Below are positions 1 to 12,782 of a stretch of 64,000 nucleotides of DNA, in pieces. Origin of the DNA: Gillisella vitis (GTDB lineage Bacteria > Pseudomonadota > Alphaproteobacteria > Rhizobiales > Rhizobiaceae). Position 1 is the stretch's first letter; the number at the start of each line of letters is the position of its first letter. The stretch covers positions 310,001-374,000 of the forward strand of contig NZ_LMVL02000004.1 of NCBI RefSeq assembly GCF_001541345.2, given 5' to 3'. The notes beneath the pieces are model-generated. The model saw only the letters and a list, made by a program, of their open reading frames with translations, did no database searches and had not been told where the DNA came from. The translations under genes and the position numbers were made by a program.

Positions 1-186
1 GATCCGGCGCTGGATGGCGCAGATCACCTGTTGGGCGGCGCTGAAAAGCCCGCTCCCCAAACGCCCCCCTCGCCCCGCGACCTTCTGGTCTCGACCGGCA
101 TCATGCCGGAACCGCCAAAAGGCAGGGTAGACGATTACCGGCTAGCGTCCCCATCAAATATAAATTTGGCTTTGCCGAAACAATAA
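1..186 (+). CDS. 3' end of an unidentified open frame (partial)
   Basis: Frame 1 is open from the first base to a TAA at 184-186, giving about 61 Pro-rich residues that end in NLALPKQ. No start lies inside the window, so this could be the C-terminal tail of a gene entering from the left. I recognise no domain. The frame is short and proline/alanine rich, so it may be only a chance open frame in GC-rich DNA. A perfect hairpin begins six bases after the stop, which is weak support for a real gene end. Confidence 0.3.
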   Translation, partial: DPALDGADHLLGGAEKPAPQTPPSPRDLLVSTGIMPEPPKGRVDDYRLASPSNINLALPKQ

Positions 187-191
187 TACGA

Positions 192-226
192 GCGTCTGTC
201 AGGTTTAGATGAAACCTGACAGACGC
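192..226. repeat. Perfect 15-bp inverted repeat (stem-loop)
   Basis: A 15-bp stem (left arm GCGTCTGTCAGGTTT) with a 5-base loop closes perfectly on itself. It follows the TAA at 184-186 by a few bases. There is no T-run on either side, so it is a terminator-like or intergenic palindrome rather than a classical Rho-independent terminator. Confidence 0.55.
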
Positions 227-344
227 CAATGCAAACCGTTAGTCCTCTCCGAAAACCAAAGGCGGTTTCACAAGGGCTGACGTAAGACGTATCGAACTAG
301 CCAAAATGGTACCGGTCAAAGACCGCGTCACGCGCCCAGTGGTT

Positions 345-381
345 CTTTCCAGGAAGACGGGGCATCCGTCTTCCTGGAAAG
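345..381 (-). terminator. Perfect 16-bp stem-loop downstream of the chemoreceptor gene
   Basis: The arms 345-360 and 366-381 pair over 16 bp (CTTTCCAGGAAGACGG and its complement) around a GGCAT loop. It lies eight bases beyond the stop codon of the minus-strand chemoreceptor gene, where a terminator is expected. No U-tract follows on the minus strand, so termination without Rho is uncertain. It may instead protect the 3' end of the mRNA. Confidence 0.45.
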
Positions 382-388
382 GTTCTCG

Positions 389-2323
389 TCAAAAATCCTG
401 CCAATCCTTCTCTTTTACCGCAGCCGATCCATGAAAGGCGCCCCGGAGCTTTTCCGTCAGTTTCCGAGCAGGCGACGGTGCGGGACGAGATGCGGAAACG
501 TCATTCGTCTGCGCGAACGCAACAGCCTTGCCATGATCTTCAAGCTTGAAGCGCGACAGCAGGTCGCTCAACGTCGCCGCTTCCTTCGCTAGGCTGTGGC
601 TTGCCGCAGTTGTCTGTTCCACCATGGCAGCATTCTGCTGGGTACCCTGGTCCATAGTATTGACTGCCGTATTGATCTCCTGAAGCCCGACCGATTGCTC
701 GCGTGCAGCCTCGACAATCGCCGTGACATGCCGGTTAATCTCCTGAACCTCACCAACAATGGTTTCGAGCGAAGAGCCGGTTTCAGCCACCAGCTGCACA
801 CCGGCCTGAACCTGCTGCCCGGAAGAGACGATCAGGCCTTTGATGTCCTTTGCCGCATTGGCGGAGCGCTGCGCCAGTTCGCGTACCTCTTGCGCCACCA
901 CGGCAAAACCCTTGCCGGCTTCCCCCGCGCGGGCTGCCTCGACACCGGCATTCAGCGCCAGAAGATTGGTCTGAAAGGCAATCTCATCGATCACGCCGAT
1001 GATATTGCTGATTTCGCTGGAGGATTTTTCGATTTCCTGCATGGCGGCAACCGCCTTGCGCACGACCTCACCGGAGCGTTCCGCACCGTCACGTGTCTTG
1101 GAAACCAGAGAACCGGCTTCCTCGGCCCGCCGGGTCGAATCCTTGACCGTCGTGGTAATCTGCTCAAGTGCTGCTGCCGTTTCTTCCACGGAAGCCGCCT
1201 GCTGTTCCGTCCGATGCGAAAGATCGTCGGCGGCAGAGCGGATTTCATTGGCACCTGCATCAATGCCACGCGCATTCTGCCTGACGGTCACAAGCGCTTG
1301 CTGCAACTTCTGGACAGAGCTGTTGAAATTCGACCGCAACCCATCAAGGCCAGCCACGAATGGCACGGTAATGCGATAGCTGACATCCCCATCAGCCAGG
1401 CGCGTCAGACCCTCTGCCAGAGCCTCCACGGCAAATTTGGTGTCGGCGGCATCCTTGGCCCGCTGCGCATCACGCTCGGCCCGTTCCTTTTCCGACAAGC
1501 CACGGCTGGCCTCGGCCTCGGCTTCCAGACGCTCGCGGTCGAGCGCATTGTCTCTGAACACCGCGACGGCGGCGGCCATCTGCCCGAGTTCATCGCCGCG
1601 TCCAGCACCATCGATTTCAGCCCGCGTTTCACCCTTGGCCAGGGACGTCATGCGCAGCCGCAGGCGTTCGATCGGTCGGGTAATGCCATGGGAGACGATC
1701 CACAAAGCGGCAAAAATCGCCAGAATGAAAGCGACAAGCAGGCCGCCAAGTGTAGAAATAATTGTATTGCGCGTCTCATTCGAGATCAACGTACTTTTAT
1801 CGGAAAGTTCTTTTGCACCATCGACCACCCATCGGCGGGTCTCGTCAGCTGTCTCGGCGATCAGCTTATCTGCCTGCCTTAATTCGGCGCGGGCCTCGGT
1901 ATCTTGTTTTCTAGCATCCAGGTCAATCACTTTGGATGTTATCGTGATGATCGCCTCATACCGTGTACGAATTGCCGCGAGCCGGTCGGCCTTCGCAGGA
2001 TCAAGGGCGATTGCCTCATTGATCATGGCGATAATGCGCTTGACGCTCTCATCATAGTCCTTTTTCGCCCTGATAATTTCCGGACTTGAATCGTCATAAA
2101 CCAAGATTTGGTAAGCGTCATAGCCGAGTGCCATCAGCCTCTGACTTGAACGCGCCACCATCATAAGCGAACCTGCGTCCTGATCGATAAAAGCGGAATA
2201 CTCCTTATCAACCGCATTCAAGCTTTGGGACAGCATGACAGAAGCGCCAATGCCCAATGCACAAATTGAAACCACGACAGACAAAATCTTCGTTTTAATT
2301 TTCAGATTGTCGAGAAATGACAT
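389..2323 (-). CDS. Methyl-accepting chemotaxis protein
   Basis: This 644-residue chemoreceptor is anchored in the inner membrane and would signal to CheA/CheW. Visible parts in order are: TM1 at about residues 13-31; a periplasmic four-helix-type sensor region to about 187; TM2 at about 188-210; a HAMP domain at 211-264; a probable second HAMP-like segment at about 295-345; and the cytoplasmic coiled-coil methylation and signalling region from about 355. The highly conserved hairpin tip (EIAFQTNLLALNAG) is near residues 447-460. The protein ends in DWQDF, which fits the xWxxF pentapeptide that tethers CheR/CheB in receptors such as E. coli Tsr. It is therefore probably a high-abundance, adaptation-competent receptor. 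The ligand cannot be predicted. No che genes are adjacent, so signalling partners are elsewhere. Upstream of the start the ribosome binding site is weak. Confidence 0.95.
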   Translation of the reverse strand: MSFLDNLKIKTKILSVVVSICALGIGASVMLSQSLNAVDKEYSAFIDQDAGSLMMVARSSQRLMALGYDAYQILVYDDSSPEIIRAKKDYDESVKRIIAMINEAIALDPAKADRLAAIRTRYEAIITITSKVIDLDARKQDTEARAELRQADKLIAETADETRRWVVDGAKELSDKSTLISNETRNTIISTLGGLLVAFILAIFAALWIVSHGITRPIERLRLRMTSLAKGETRAEIDGAGRGDELGQMAAAVAVFRDNALDRERLEAEAEASRGLSEKERAERDAQRAKDAADTKFAVEALAEGLTRLADGDVSYRITVPFVAGLDGLRSNFNSSVQKLQQALVTVRQNARGIDAGANEIRSAADDLSHRTEQQAASVEETAAALEQITTTVKDSTRRAEEAGSLVSKTRDGAERSGEVVRKAVAAMQEIEKSSSEISNIIGVIDEIAFQTNLLALNAGVEAARAGEAGKGFAVVAQEVRELAQRSANAAKDIKGLIVSSGQQVQAGVQLVAETGSSLETIVGEVQEINRHVTAIVEAAREQSVGLQEINTAVNTMDQGTQQNAAMVEQTTAASHSLAKEAATLSDLLSRFKLEDHGKAVAFAQTNDVSASRPAPSPARKLTEKLRGAFHGSAAVKEKDWQDF

Positions 2324-2629
2324 TTGGGATCTCGTGTCGGCAGGAATCCAAACATCTGGATAGGCTGCTACAGGAAAAGCATCTCGTCATGAGGGCTACA
2401 ATAGGTTGTATCCATGATTTAAAAGGCATTAATTTATTAAAGGTAAATATGCTGGATCAAACCGGAAATCACTACAAATATACGGGGTTTGCAATTGATA
2501 TTGCTCGATATTTTCTTAAATCCATGCAAAATAACGCATAGATATTTCTGAATAAAATAAAACTCTTAAGTTGCATTCTACCCCTAGAAATCAATTGGCA
2601 AACGTGCGAGATCTCCACAAATTCCTACG
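2324..2629. other. AT-rich intergenic region, no gene seen
   Basis: This gap between the chemoreceptor start and the gltD terminator is noticeably AT-rich. It presumably carries the chemoreceptor promoter on the minus strand. A short plus-strand open frame at 2317-2541 lacks a convincing ribosome site and overlaps the chemoreceptor start, so I do not call it a gene. Confidence 0.5.
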
Positions 2630-2655
2630 AAAAAAGGGGGGCGAAAGCCCCCCTT
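2630..2655 (-). terminator. Rho-independent terminator of the gltBD operon
   Basis: On the minus strand a 9-bp GC stem (AAGGGGGGC, arms at 2634-2642 and 2647-2655) with a four-base loop is followed by an uninterrupted run of Ts. It starts 24 bases after the gltD stop. This is a textbook intrinsic terminator. Confidence 0.9.
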
Positions 2656-2678
2656 ATAGAACTCGGAACCGGCCAATC

Positions 2679-4133
2679 TCAGCGCGGTAGAACCGTCGTA
2701 CCCATCAGCGCCTCGTCGATGGCGCGCGCTGCCTGGCGGCCTTCGCGGATGGCCCAGACCACCAGTGACTGGCCACGGCGCACGTCGCCGGCTGCCCAGA
2801 ATTTATCGACGGAGGTGCGGTAGTCCTTGTCATTGGCGATAACATTGGTCGAGCCGCGCCGGTCGGTATTGAGGTCCAGCTTGCCGTCGAGCTCCTTGAC
2901 GACGCTGTCGGTGAAGGGGCCGGAAAAGCCGATGGCGATGAAGGCGAGATCGGCCTTGATGATGAATTCCGAACCAGCGATCGGCTGGCGACGGTCATCC
3001 ACCTGGCAGCATTTGACACCGGTCAGCATGCCGTCTTCGCCAACGAATCCGAGCGTTCCCACCTGGAACTCACGCACAGCGCCTTCGGCCTGGCTGGAGG
3101 AGGTGCGCATCTTGGTGGCCCAGAACGGCCAGACGGCCAGCTTGTCTTCCGTCTGCGGCGGACGCGGACGGATGTCGAGTTGGGTAACCTTCACAGCGCC
3201 CTGGCGGAAAGCCGTGCCGACGCAGTCAGACGCCGTATCGCCGCCACCGACCACCACGACATGCTTGCCACCGGCAATGATCGGCTCGGAGGGCCAGCCA
3301 ACGCTGTCGATGTTTTCACGACCGACCCGGCGGTTCTGCTGGACCAGATAGGGCATGGCATCATAAACGCCGTGCAGATCGACGCCGGGAATGCCAGCTT
3401 CACGTGGGGTTTCAGAGCCGCCGCAATAGAGCACGGCATCGTAATCGGCCAACAGCTTTTCCACCGTCACGTCGACGCCGACATTGACGCCACAATGGAA
3501 GGTGACGCCTTCGCCCTTCATCTGTTCGACGCGGCGGTCGATGAAGTTCTTCTCCATCTTGAAGTCGGGAATGCCGTAGCGCAGCAAACCGCCCGGCTTG
3601 GTTTCGCGCTCATAGACATGCACATCATGCCCGGCACGGCCAAGCTGCTGGGCGGCTGCCATGCCGGATGGGCCAGACCCAATGATCGCCACCTTTTTGC
3701 CGGTATGGACCGTGGCCGGTTGCGGCACGATGAAACCCAGCTCATAGGCCTTGTCGGCGATGGCCTGCTCAACGGTCTTGATCGAAACCGGGGCATCTTC
3801 CAGGTTCAGCGTGCAGGCCTCTTCGCAAGGGGCCGGGCACACACGACCGGTAAATTCCGGGAAATTGTTGGTGGAATGCAGGTTGCGGATCGCCTCTTCC
3901 CACTTGCCATTATAGACCAGATCGTTCCAGTCGGGGATCTGGTTATGCACCGGACAGCCGGTCGGGCCGTGGCAATAGGGAATGCCGCAATCCATGCAGC
4001 GCGCTGCCTGCTTTTGCACTTCCGGTTCCGACATCGGAATGGTGAATTCGCGGAAATGCCGGATGCGGTCGGAGGCTGGCTGATACTTCGCCACCTGCCG
4101 GTCGATTTCCATGAAACCTGTAACCTTGCCCAT
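2679..4133 (-). CDS. gltD: Glutamate synthase (NADPH) small subunit
   Basis: This is the 484-residue beta subunit of NADPH-GOGAT. It oxidises NADPH on FAD and passes electrons to the large subunit for conversion of glutamine plus 2-oxoglutarate to two glutamates. The N-terminus carries the cysteine-rich iron-sulfur region, with Cys46, 49, 54 and 60 (CMDCGIPYCHGPTGCP) and further Cys at about 99, 103 and 107. The FAD-binding Rossmann motif GSGPSG is at 152-157. The NADPH-binding fold shows GGGDTASD at about 296-303. Length matches the family. It lies downstream of gltB on the same strand with an 87-base gap containing a strong stem-loop, and is followed by an intrinsic terminator, so gltB-gltD is an operon. 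Confidence 0.97.
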   Translation of the reverse strand: MGKVTGFMEIDRQVAKYQPASDRIRHFREFTIPMSEPEVQKQAARCMDCGIPYCHGPTGCPVHNQIPDWNDLVYNGKWEEAIRNLHSTNNFPEFTGRVCPAPCEEACTLNLEDAPVSIKTVEQAIADKAYELGFIVPQPATVHTGKKVAIIGSGPSGMAAAQQLGRAGHDVHVYERETKPGGLLRYGIPDFKMEKNFIDRRVEQMKGEGVTFHCGVNVGVDVTVEKLLADYDAVLYCGGSETPREAGIPGVDLHGVYDAMPYLVQQNRRVGRENIDSVGWPSEPIIAGGKHVVVVGGGDTASDCVGTAFRQGAVKVTQLDIRPRPPQTEDKLAVWPFWATKMRTSSSQAEGAVREFQVGTLGFVGEDGMLTGVKCCQVDDRRQPIAGSEFIIKADLAFIAIGFSGPFTDSVVKELDGKLDLNTDRRGSTNVIANDKDYRTSVDKFWAAGDVRRGQSLVVWAIREGRQAARAIDEALMGTTVLPR

Positions 4134-4185
4134 ATTCTCGTCCTACTCAATGAGCCTGCAACTGCACGGACATGCCATGCGTGAT

Positions 4186-4210
4186 CGCGATCCCGGATGC
4201 CGGGATCGCG
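4186..4210 (-). repeat. Stem-loop in the gltB-gltD junction
   Basis: The arms CGCGATCCCGG (4186-4196) and its complement (4200-4210) form a perfect 11-bp GC-rich stem with a 3-base loop. It sits between the gltB stop and the gltD start with no T-run. It could be an mRNA processing or stability element that sets the ratio of the two subunits. This role is inferred from position only. Confidence 0.6.
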
Positions 4211-4220
4211 CGGTGGCGAA

Positions 4221-8942
<4,722 letters not shown>

Positions 8943-9530
8943 CGCTTTCCCTCCAGTTGAACCGTCCGGTCGAAACTATCCGATCCGGCACACAGCTATT
9001 TGACAAAATCGAATACCGACGGGGGCTTGTCGCTGCCCAAACCAGGGGCCAGATTTTAGAGGCGCCCCGCTTGCCGTATGCAAAACAGGTCACAAACCTG
9101 ACCTTTCTGCACAGCTTCTCTCGACCGCTGCAAAAGCAGATATCCCGGTGAGTATAGCGCAAGAGAGCGAGGACGAAAGACCCAGAAAACCAAAACCTGC
9201 CACTCGATTTCCGAAATTATGTCAGTTTTATTGACCTATTTCTGCAATCTATATGGCAGAAACAAATCGGCTTCGCAAGCCATCAGCTTAAAAAGCCGGG
9301 TGATGACGCGACAGAATCTGTCTTTTTTGGCGATCTACCGCATTATTCTTTCGTCTGTTGAGGTCTTTGCGCAGGAAACTAAACCGGAGCGCGGAATACG
9401 AAGACAATCGCCCTGGTGATAATCGGTCCGGACCGCGACGGGTGATTGGACCGGATTGAACACGGCAGCAAAATCGTTAGGGTCAAAGTCACGCCGATAG
9501 ACAAGCGTTACAGCCAATCAGGAAGCCATC
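8943..9530. other. Intergenic region between divergent gltB and ltaE
   Basis: This 588-base gap must hold the promoters of gltB (minus) and the threonine aldolase gene (plus). I see the gltB ribosome site (GGAGGG) next to its start, AT-rich stretches around 9215-9260, and an imperfect stem-loop near 9420-9457. Short open frames here lack ribosome sites and recognisable products. No gene is supported. Confidence 0.5.
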
Positions 9531-10577
9531 ATGTTCTTTGCATCCGATAATTGGGCCGGAGCCCATCCCGCCATTGCCGAAAGTCTGATGAAGGAAGCGG
9601 CGGGCTATGCCAGCGCCTATGGCACCAGCGATCTCGACCGGCGCGTCGAAGCGCATTTCAACCAGATTTTCGAGCGCGACGTCTCGGTGTTCTTCGTTGG
9701 CACTGGCACGGCGGCCAATTCGCTGGCGCTGGCCAGTGTGGCGCGGGCCGGTGGCGTCACTTTCTGCCATTTCGACGCGCATGTGAATGCCGACGAAGGT
9801 GGCGCGCCGGAATATCTCAGCCACGCCAGCCGGCTCTATCCGGTTGAGGGCGGCGGCGGCAAGATGAGTGCGGCAGCCCTTCACACCGCCGTCTCGCGCT
9901 TTGACACGCCTTCCGTCCACCAGGGTCGGCCCATGGCGGTAACGATTACCCAGGCGACCGAAGCTGGCACTATCTATACTCTGGACGAGATCTCCGCGAT
10001 CAGCGCCATTGCCCGCGCCAAATCCCTGCCCCTGCACATGGACGGCGCCCGGTTTGCCAATGCGCTGGTGGCGCTCGATGCGACGCCCGCCGAAATGACC
10101 TGGAAGCGCGGCGTCGATATTCTCTCCTTTGGCGGCACCAAGAATGGCTGCTGGTGTGTGGAAGCCATCATATTCTTCAACCCAGACATGGCCGAGGAAA
10201 TGCCCTATATCCGCAAGCGGTCGGCGCAACTGTTTTCCAAGACCCGCTTCGTGTCCGCCCAGTTGGAAGCCTATTTCAAGGATGATCTGTGGCTGGATCT
10301 GGCCCGCCATGCCAATGCCATGGCCGACCGGATGCGCGCCGGTCTCAGCAAAAACAACAAGGCCCGTCTGGCCTGGAAGACCGAGAGCAATGAAGTCTTC
10401 GCAGTGATCGGCAAGGATGCCGCCAAGCAGGCCGAAGCCCGCGGCGCGAAATTCTACGAATGGCTGACACCCCGTGATGAGCCCGGATTGGTCGGTCAGG
10501 ACAATGTCTTGATCCGGTTGGTCACCAGCTTTGCCACGACAGAGCAGGACGTCGACCAGTTTCTAGAGATTCTCTAA
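9531..10577 (+). CDS. ltaE: Low-specificity L-threonine aldolase
   Basis: This 348-residue PLP-dependent fold-type I enzyme would cleave L-threonine and allo-threonine to glycine and acetaldehyde in the cytoplasm. The N-terminus (FFASDNWAG) and the segment HMDGARFANA at about 169-178 are typical of the threonine aldolase/beta-eliminating lyase family. The PLP-binding lysine is Lys204 in SFGGTKNG. A glycine-rich cofactor segment (FFVGTGTAAN) is at about 54-63. Length is normal. It stands alone, divergent from gltB and convergent with hsp20, with a shared bidirectional terminator. The stereospecificity class cannot be decided from sequence alone. Confidence 0.93.
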   Translation: MFFASDNWAGAHPAIAESLMKEAAGYASAYGTSDLDRRVEAHFNQIFERDVSVFFVGTGTAANSLALASVARAGGVTFCHFDAHVNADEGGAPEYLSHASRLYPVEGGGGKMSAAALHTAVSRFDTPSVHQGRPMAVTITQATEAGTIYTLDEISAISAIARAKSLPLHMDGARFANALVALDATPAEMTWKRGVDILSFGGTKNGCWCVEAIIFFNPDMAEEMPYIRKRSAQLFSKTRFVSAQLEAYFKDDLWLDLARHANAMADRMRAGLSKNNKARLAWKTESNEVFAVIGKDAAKQAEARGAKFYEWLTPRDEPGLVGQDNVLIRLVTSFATTEQDVDQFLEIL

Positions 10578-10619
10578 GTATTTGAAGACTGACGGCTTCG
10601 ATAAACACCAAAAACACAA

Positions 10620-10642
10620 AAGGGCGGCACCAAGCCGCCCTT
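10620..10642. terminator. Bidirectional terminator between ltaE and hsp20
   Basis: Arms AAGGGCGGC and GCCGCCCTT form a perfect 9-bp stem with a 5-base loop between two convergent genes. The minus-strand side continues into a T-rich stretch (TTGTGTTTTT) suited to ending hsp20. The plus-strand side is only mildly T-rich. Confidence 0.8.
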
Positions 10643-10672
10643 CTTCATTCCTCACGAACGCTGAACGCTATA

Positions 10673-11140
10673 TCAGACGACGCGAGACTCGATGGCCTTG
10701 GGCGCTTCGACCGGCTCGCTGGCAATCGCGATGCGGCGTGGCTTCATGGCTTCGGGAATATTGCGCAGCAGATCGATATGCAGCAGGCCGTTCTTCAGCG
10801 AAGCATTGGTCACCTCGACATGGTCGGCAAGCTGGAAACGACGCTCGAACCCACGCTTGGCAATGCCGCGATACAGAAACTCGGTCTGTTCGGCCTGGTC
10901 TTCCTGGGCCTTTTCACCCTTGACCGCCAGCACATGCGCATGGGCCTCGATGCTGAGCTCGGTTTCATCGAACCCGGCAACGGCCATGGTGATCCGGTAG
11001 GTATTGTCGCCCGTCCGCTCGATATTATAGGGCGGATAGCTCTGGGCCTGATCCGGCTGACCCAGGCTGTCCAGCATGGTAAACAGGCGGTCGAAACCAA
11101 CGGTGGAGCGATAGAGCGGGGAAAAATCAACGTGACGCAT
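10673..11140 (-). CDS. Small heat-shock protein, Hsp20/IbpA family
   Basis: This 155-residue cytoplasmic holdase prevents aggregation of unfolding proteins. The N-terminal segment (FSPLYRSTVGFDRLFTMLD) is typical of class A bacterial small heat-shock proteins close to IbpA and HspA. The alpha-crystallin domain spans roughly residues 35-130. It includes the conserved glycine-leucine segment near the end (NASLKNGLLHIDL) and the C-terminal tail with a basic PRRIAI motif. The start is fixed by an AGGAGG site 6 bases upstream. That site is buried in a ROSE-like hairpin, and a heat-shock promoter lies about 100 bases further up. Expression is therefore probably controlled at both transcription and translation. 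It is monocistronic, ending at a bidirectional terminator. Confidence 0.95.
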   Translation of the reverse strand: MRHVDFSPLYRSTVGFDRLFTMLDSLGQPDQAQSYPPYNIERTGDNTYRITMAVAGFDETELSIEAHAHVLAVKGEKAQEDQAEQTEFLYRGIAKRGFERRFQLADHVEVTNASLKNGLLHIDLLRNIPEAMKPRRIAIASEPVEAPKAIESRVV

Positions 11141-11240
11141 AGGTGTCCTCCTGAGAAGCGACGGTTGCGGTAATGACTAAGACAGATACCCCTGATGTGG
11201 CGGTGTCTGCCGGATGGTGCAGGCCCTTCCGGCGCCTGCA
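11141..11240 (-). promoter_or_regulatory. ROSE-type RNA thermometer in the hsp20 5' leader
   Basis: The leader between the predicted transcription start and the hsp20 ATG can fold into successive stem-loops. The last one (11145-11162, GTCGCTTCTCAGGAGGAC) pairs the Shine-Dalgarno AGGAGG with an upstream CGCTTC strand. The motif U-C-G-C-U lies opposite the Shine-Dalgarno and leaves an unpaired G. This is the hallmark of ROSE elements, which repress rhizobial small heat-shock genes at normal temperature and melt on heat shock. A preceding stem (GCAGGC...GCCTGC) and an AGACA/TGTCT stem complete the usual multi-hairpin layout. Confidence 0.82.
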
Positions 11241-11246
11241 ACAAAG

Positions 11247-11275
11247 AGATGGGAAAGGCGATTTGCGAGTTCAAG
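11247..11275 (-). promoter_or_regulatory. Heat-shock (RpoH-type) promoter of hsp20
   Basis: On the minus strand CTTGAA (11270-11275) and CCCATCT (11247-11253) are separated by 16 bases. This agrees well with the alphaproteobacterial RpoH consensus (CTTGAA/C with a C-rich -10). Transcription would begin near 11240, giving a leader of about 100 nucleotides that carries the ROSE-like element. Confidence 0.75.
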
Positions 11276-11560
11276 ACCCCTCGACATGCACGCACCATGA
11301 TGGCCGATTTTTTGTGGCTGAATTTTTGATGAATGGCGGGTTTGGCATCGGTTCACCTTGGCCGCACTAGCGTCCACCTATCAGGAGTGATCCTGGTGGC
11401 TGAAGAATATCGTCCCTGCGTCTTCAGTGCCTGCTGCCGCCCATTAGTCTCAAAGCCCAATCGTCTTGAAGCAATGGGCGGCTTTTTTCCTTGACCCGAT
11501 TTCGGTGCGCGCAAATATGCGATATGAAAAACTGACGATTGTGCTTGGAAAGGCAAGGCC

Positions 11561-12568
11561 ATGGATAGCGTGCTTCATGCCGTGGACGGCAATCCCATTC
11601 CTGACAATCATCACGCCGGCTTTTTCACCAGCTACGACGGCCTTCGCCTGCGCTATGCGATCTTCAAGAGCGATATCAGCCCGGCTAAGGGCACGGTGGT
11701 GCTGGTGCATGGCCGCAGCGAATCCATCGAGAAATATTTTGAAACCATCCGCGACCTGACCGCAGCGGGTCTTTGGGTCGCCACCTTTGATCTGCGCGGC
11801 CAAGGCCTGTCCGACTGGACACTTCTGCAAAAGTCCTCAAAATCCAGAGGAGATAGCGAAAAGCGCTGGGGTCATGTGCGGCGCTTTTCCGATTATGAGC
11901 AGGATCTGGAGCTGTTCCTGGAGCAGGTCGTGCTGCCGGATTGCCGCCTGCCCTTCTCGATGATCGCCCATTCCACCGGTGGGTTGATTGCCCTTGCCGC
12001 AGCGCCACGGCTGTCTGGGCGCATTTCACGGCTGGTCCTGTCAGCCCCCTTTGTCGGCCTGCATGGTGAAGCTTTGTCGGCGGCAAAGGTGTTTGCGCTA
12101 GCGCGTCTGGCATCAACGCTCGGGCTTGGCAACCGACCCTTGTCATCAGCCAGCAAGCCGCACACCTTCGCCACCAATGTTCTGACCTCGGATGCCGCCC
12201 GCTTCGACCGCAATATGGCGATTTTTGCCGCCGTGCCGGAGCTTTCGATCCGTGCGCCTTCGGCCCGCTGGCTGCATGAATGTGCAAAAGCCATCCGACG
12301 GGTCAACGATCCCGCTCACCTGACGGGGATCACCATCCCCACTCTGTTGCTTGCTCCGATGCTGGACGGCGTCGTGCCCTTTAGTGCGCAGGAACATCTG
12401 GCCCGGCATTTCCGCGCCGCGCAATTGCTGTCCATTCCCGGCGCCCGTCATGAAGTGTTGCAGGAACAGGACCGCTACCGCGAACAGGCGCTTGCCGCCA
12501 TCCATGCCTTCATTCCCGGCAGTGACCCAATGCAGATCGACGGCGAGGCAGCACTCGTCGGTCTTTGA
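11561..12568 (+). CDS. Alpha/beta hydrolase, lysophospholipase-like
   Basis: This 335-residue serine hydrolase resembles the PldB/monoacylglycerol lipase group (Hydrolase_4 type). The oxyanion-hole segment VLVHGRSE is at about 47-54. The nucleophile is Ser138 in AHSTGG. The acid is probably Asp269 (PMLDGVVP) and the base His297 (GARHEVLQ). The order and spacing fit a complete catalytic triad. There is no signal peptide, so it acts in the cytoplasm or at the inner leaflet. The likely chemistry is hydrolysis of an acyl ester such as a lysophospholipid or monoglyceride, but the substrate is unproven. It stands alone, with GGAAAGG upstream of the start. Confidence 0.88.
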   Translation: MDSVLHAVDGNPIPDNHHAGFFTSYDGLRLRYAIFKSDISPAKGTVVLVHGRSESIEKYFETIRDLTAAGLWVATFDLRGQGLSDWTLLQKSSKSRGDSEKRWGHVRRFSDYEQDLELFLEQVVLPDCRLPFSMIAHSTGGLIALAAAPRLSGRISRLVLSAPFVGLHGEALSAAKVFALARLASTLGLGNRPLSSASKPHTFATNVLTSDAARFDRNMAIFAAVPELSIRAPSARWLHECAKAIRRVNDPAHLTGITIPTLLLAPMLDGVVPFSAQEHLARHFRAAQLLSIPGARHEVLQEQDRYREQALAAIHAFIPGSDPMQIDGEAALVGL

Positions 12569-12680
12569 CACGTCATCTCTCCTCAAGCATCCCACAACCA
12601 TCGTTGATCGTCCCACGCGGTTTCCCGGCCCTTCTCCTGGCATTCCTTAAGGGATTTTTATTGCTGGCGAACGATCCGAA

Positions 12681-12708
12681 TTGACAGAATTCAGAACATC
12701 AATAATGT
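12681..12708 (+). promoter_or_regulatory. Sigma-70-type promoter upstream of the MpaB-like gene
   Basis: TTGACA (12681-12686) and TAATGT (12703-12708) are separated by 16 bases in an AT-rich stretch, about 75 bases before the start codon at 12783. The -35 box is a perfect consensus match. Confidence 0.6.
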
Positions 12709-12782
12709 ACGAATTCGTATTGTTTAGTGAAGATGGGTGCTGACGTTCAGCGCCCAATTTGCTTTCTGGGAGGAGAAATACG

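Noticed and set aside
596..1882. Long plus-strand open frame of 428 codons opposite the chemoreceptor gene
   Set aside because: It lies wholly antisense to a well-supported chemoreceptor gene and its translation has no recognisable domain; it is a by-product of GC-rich codon bias.
2317..2541. 74-codon plus-strand frame upstream of the chemoreceptor
   Set aside because: Overlaps the chemoreceptor start, lacks a ribosome site and has no domain.
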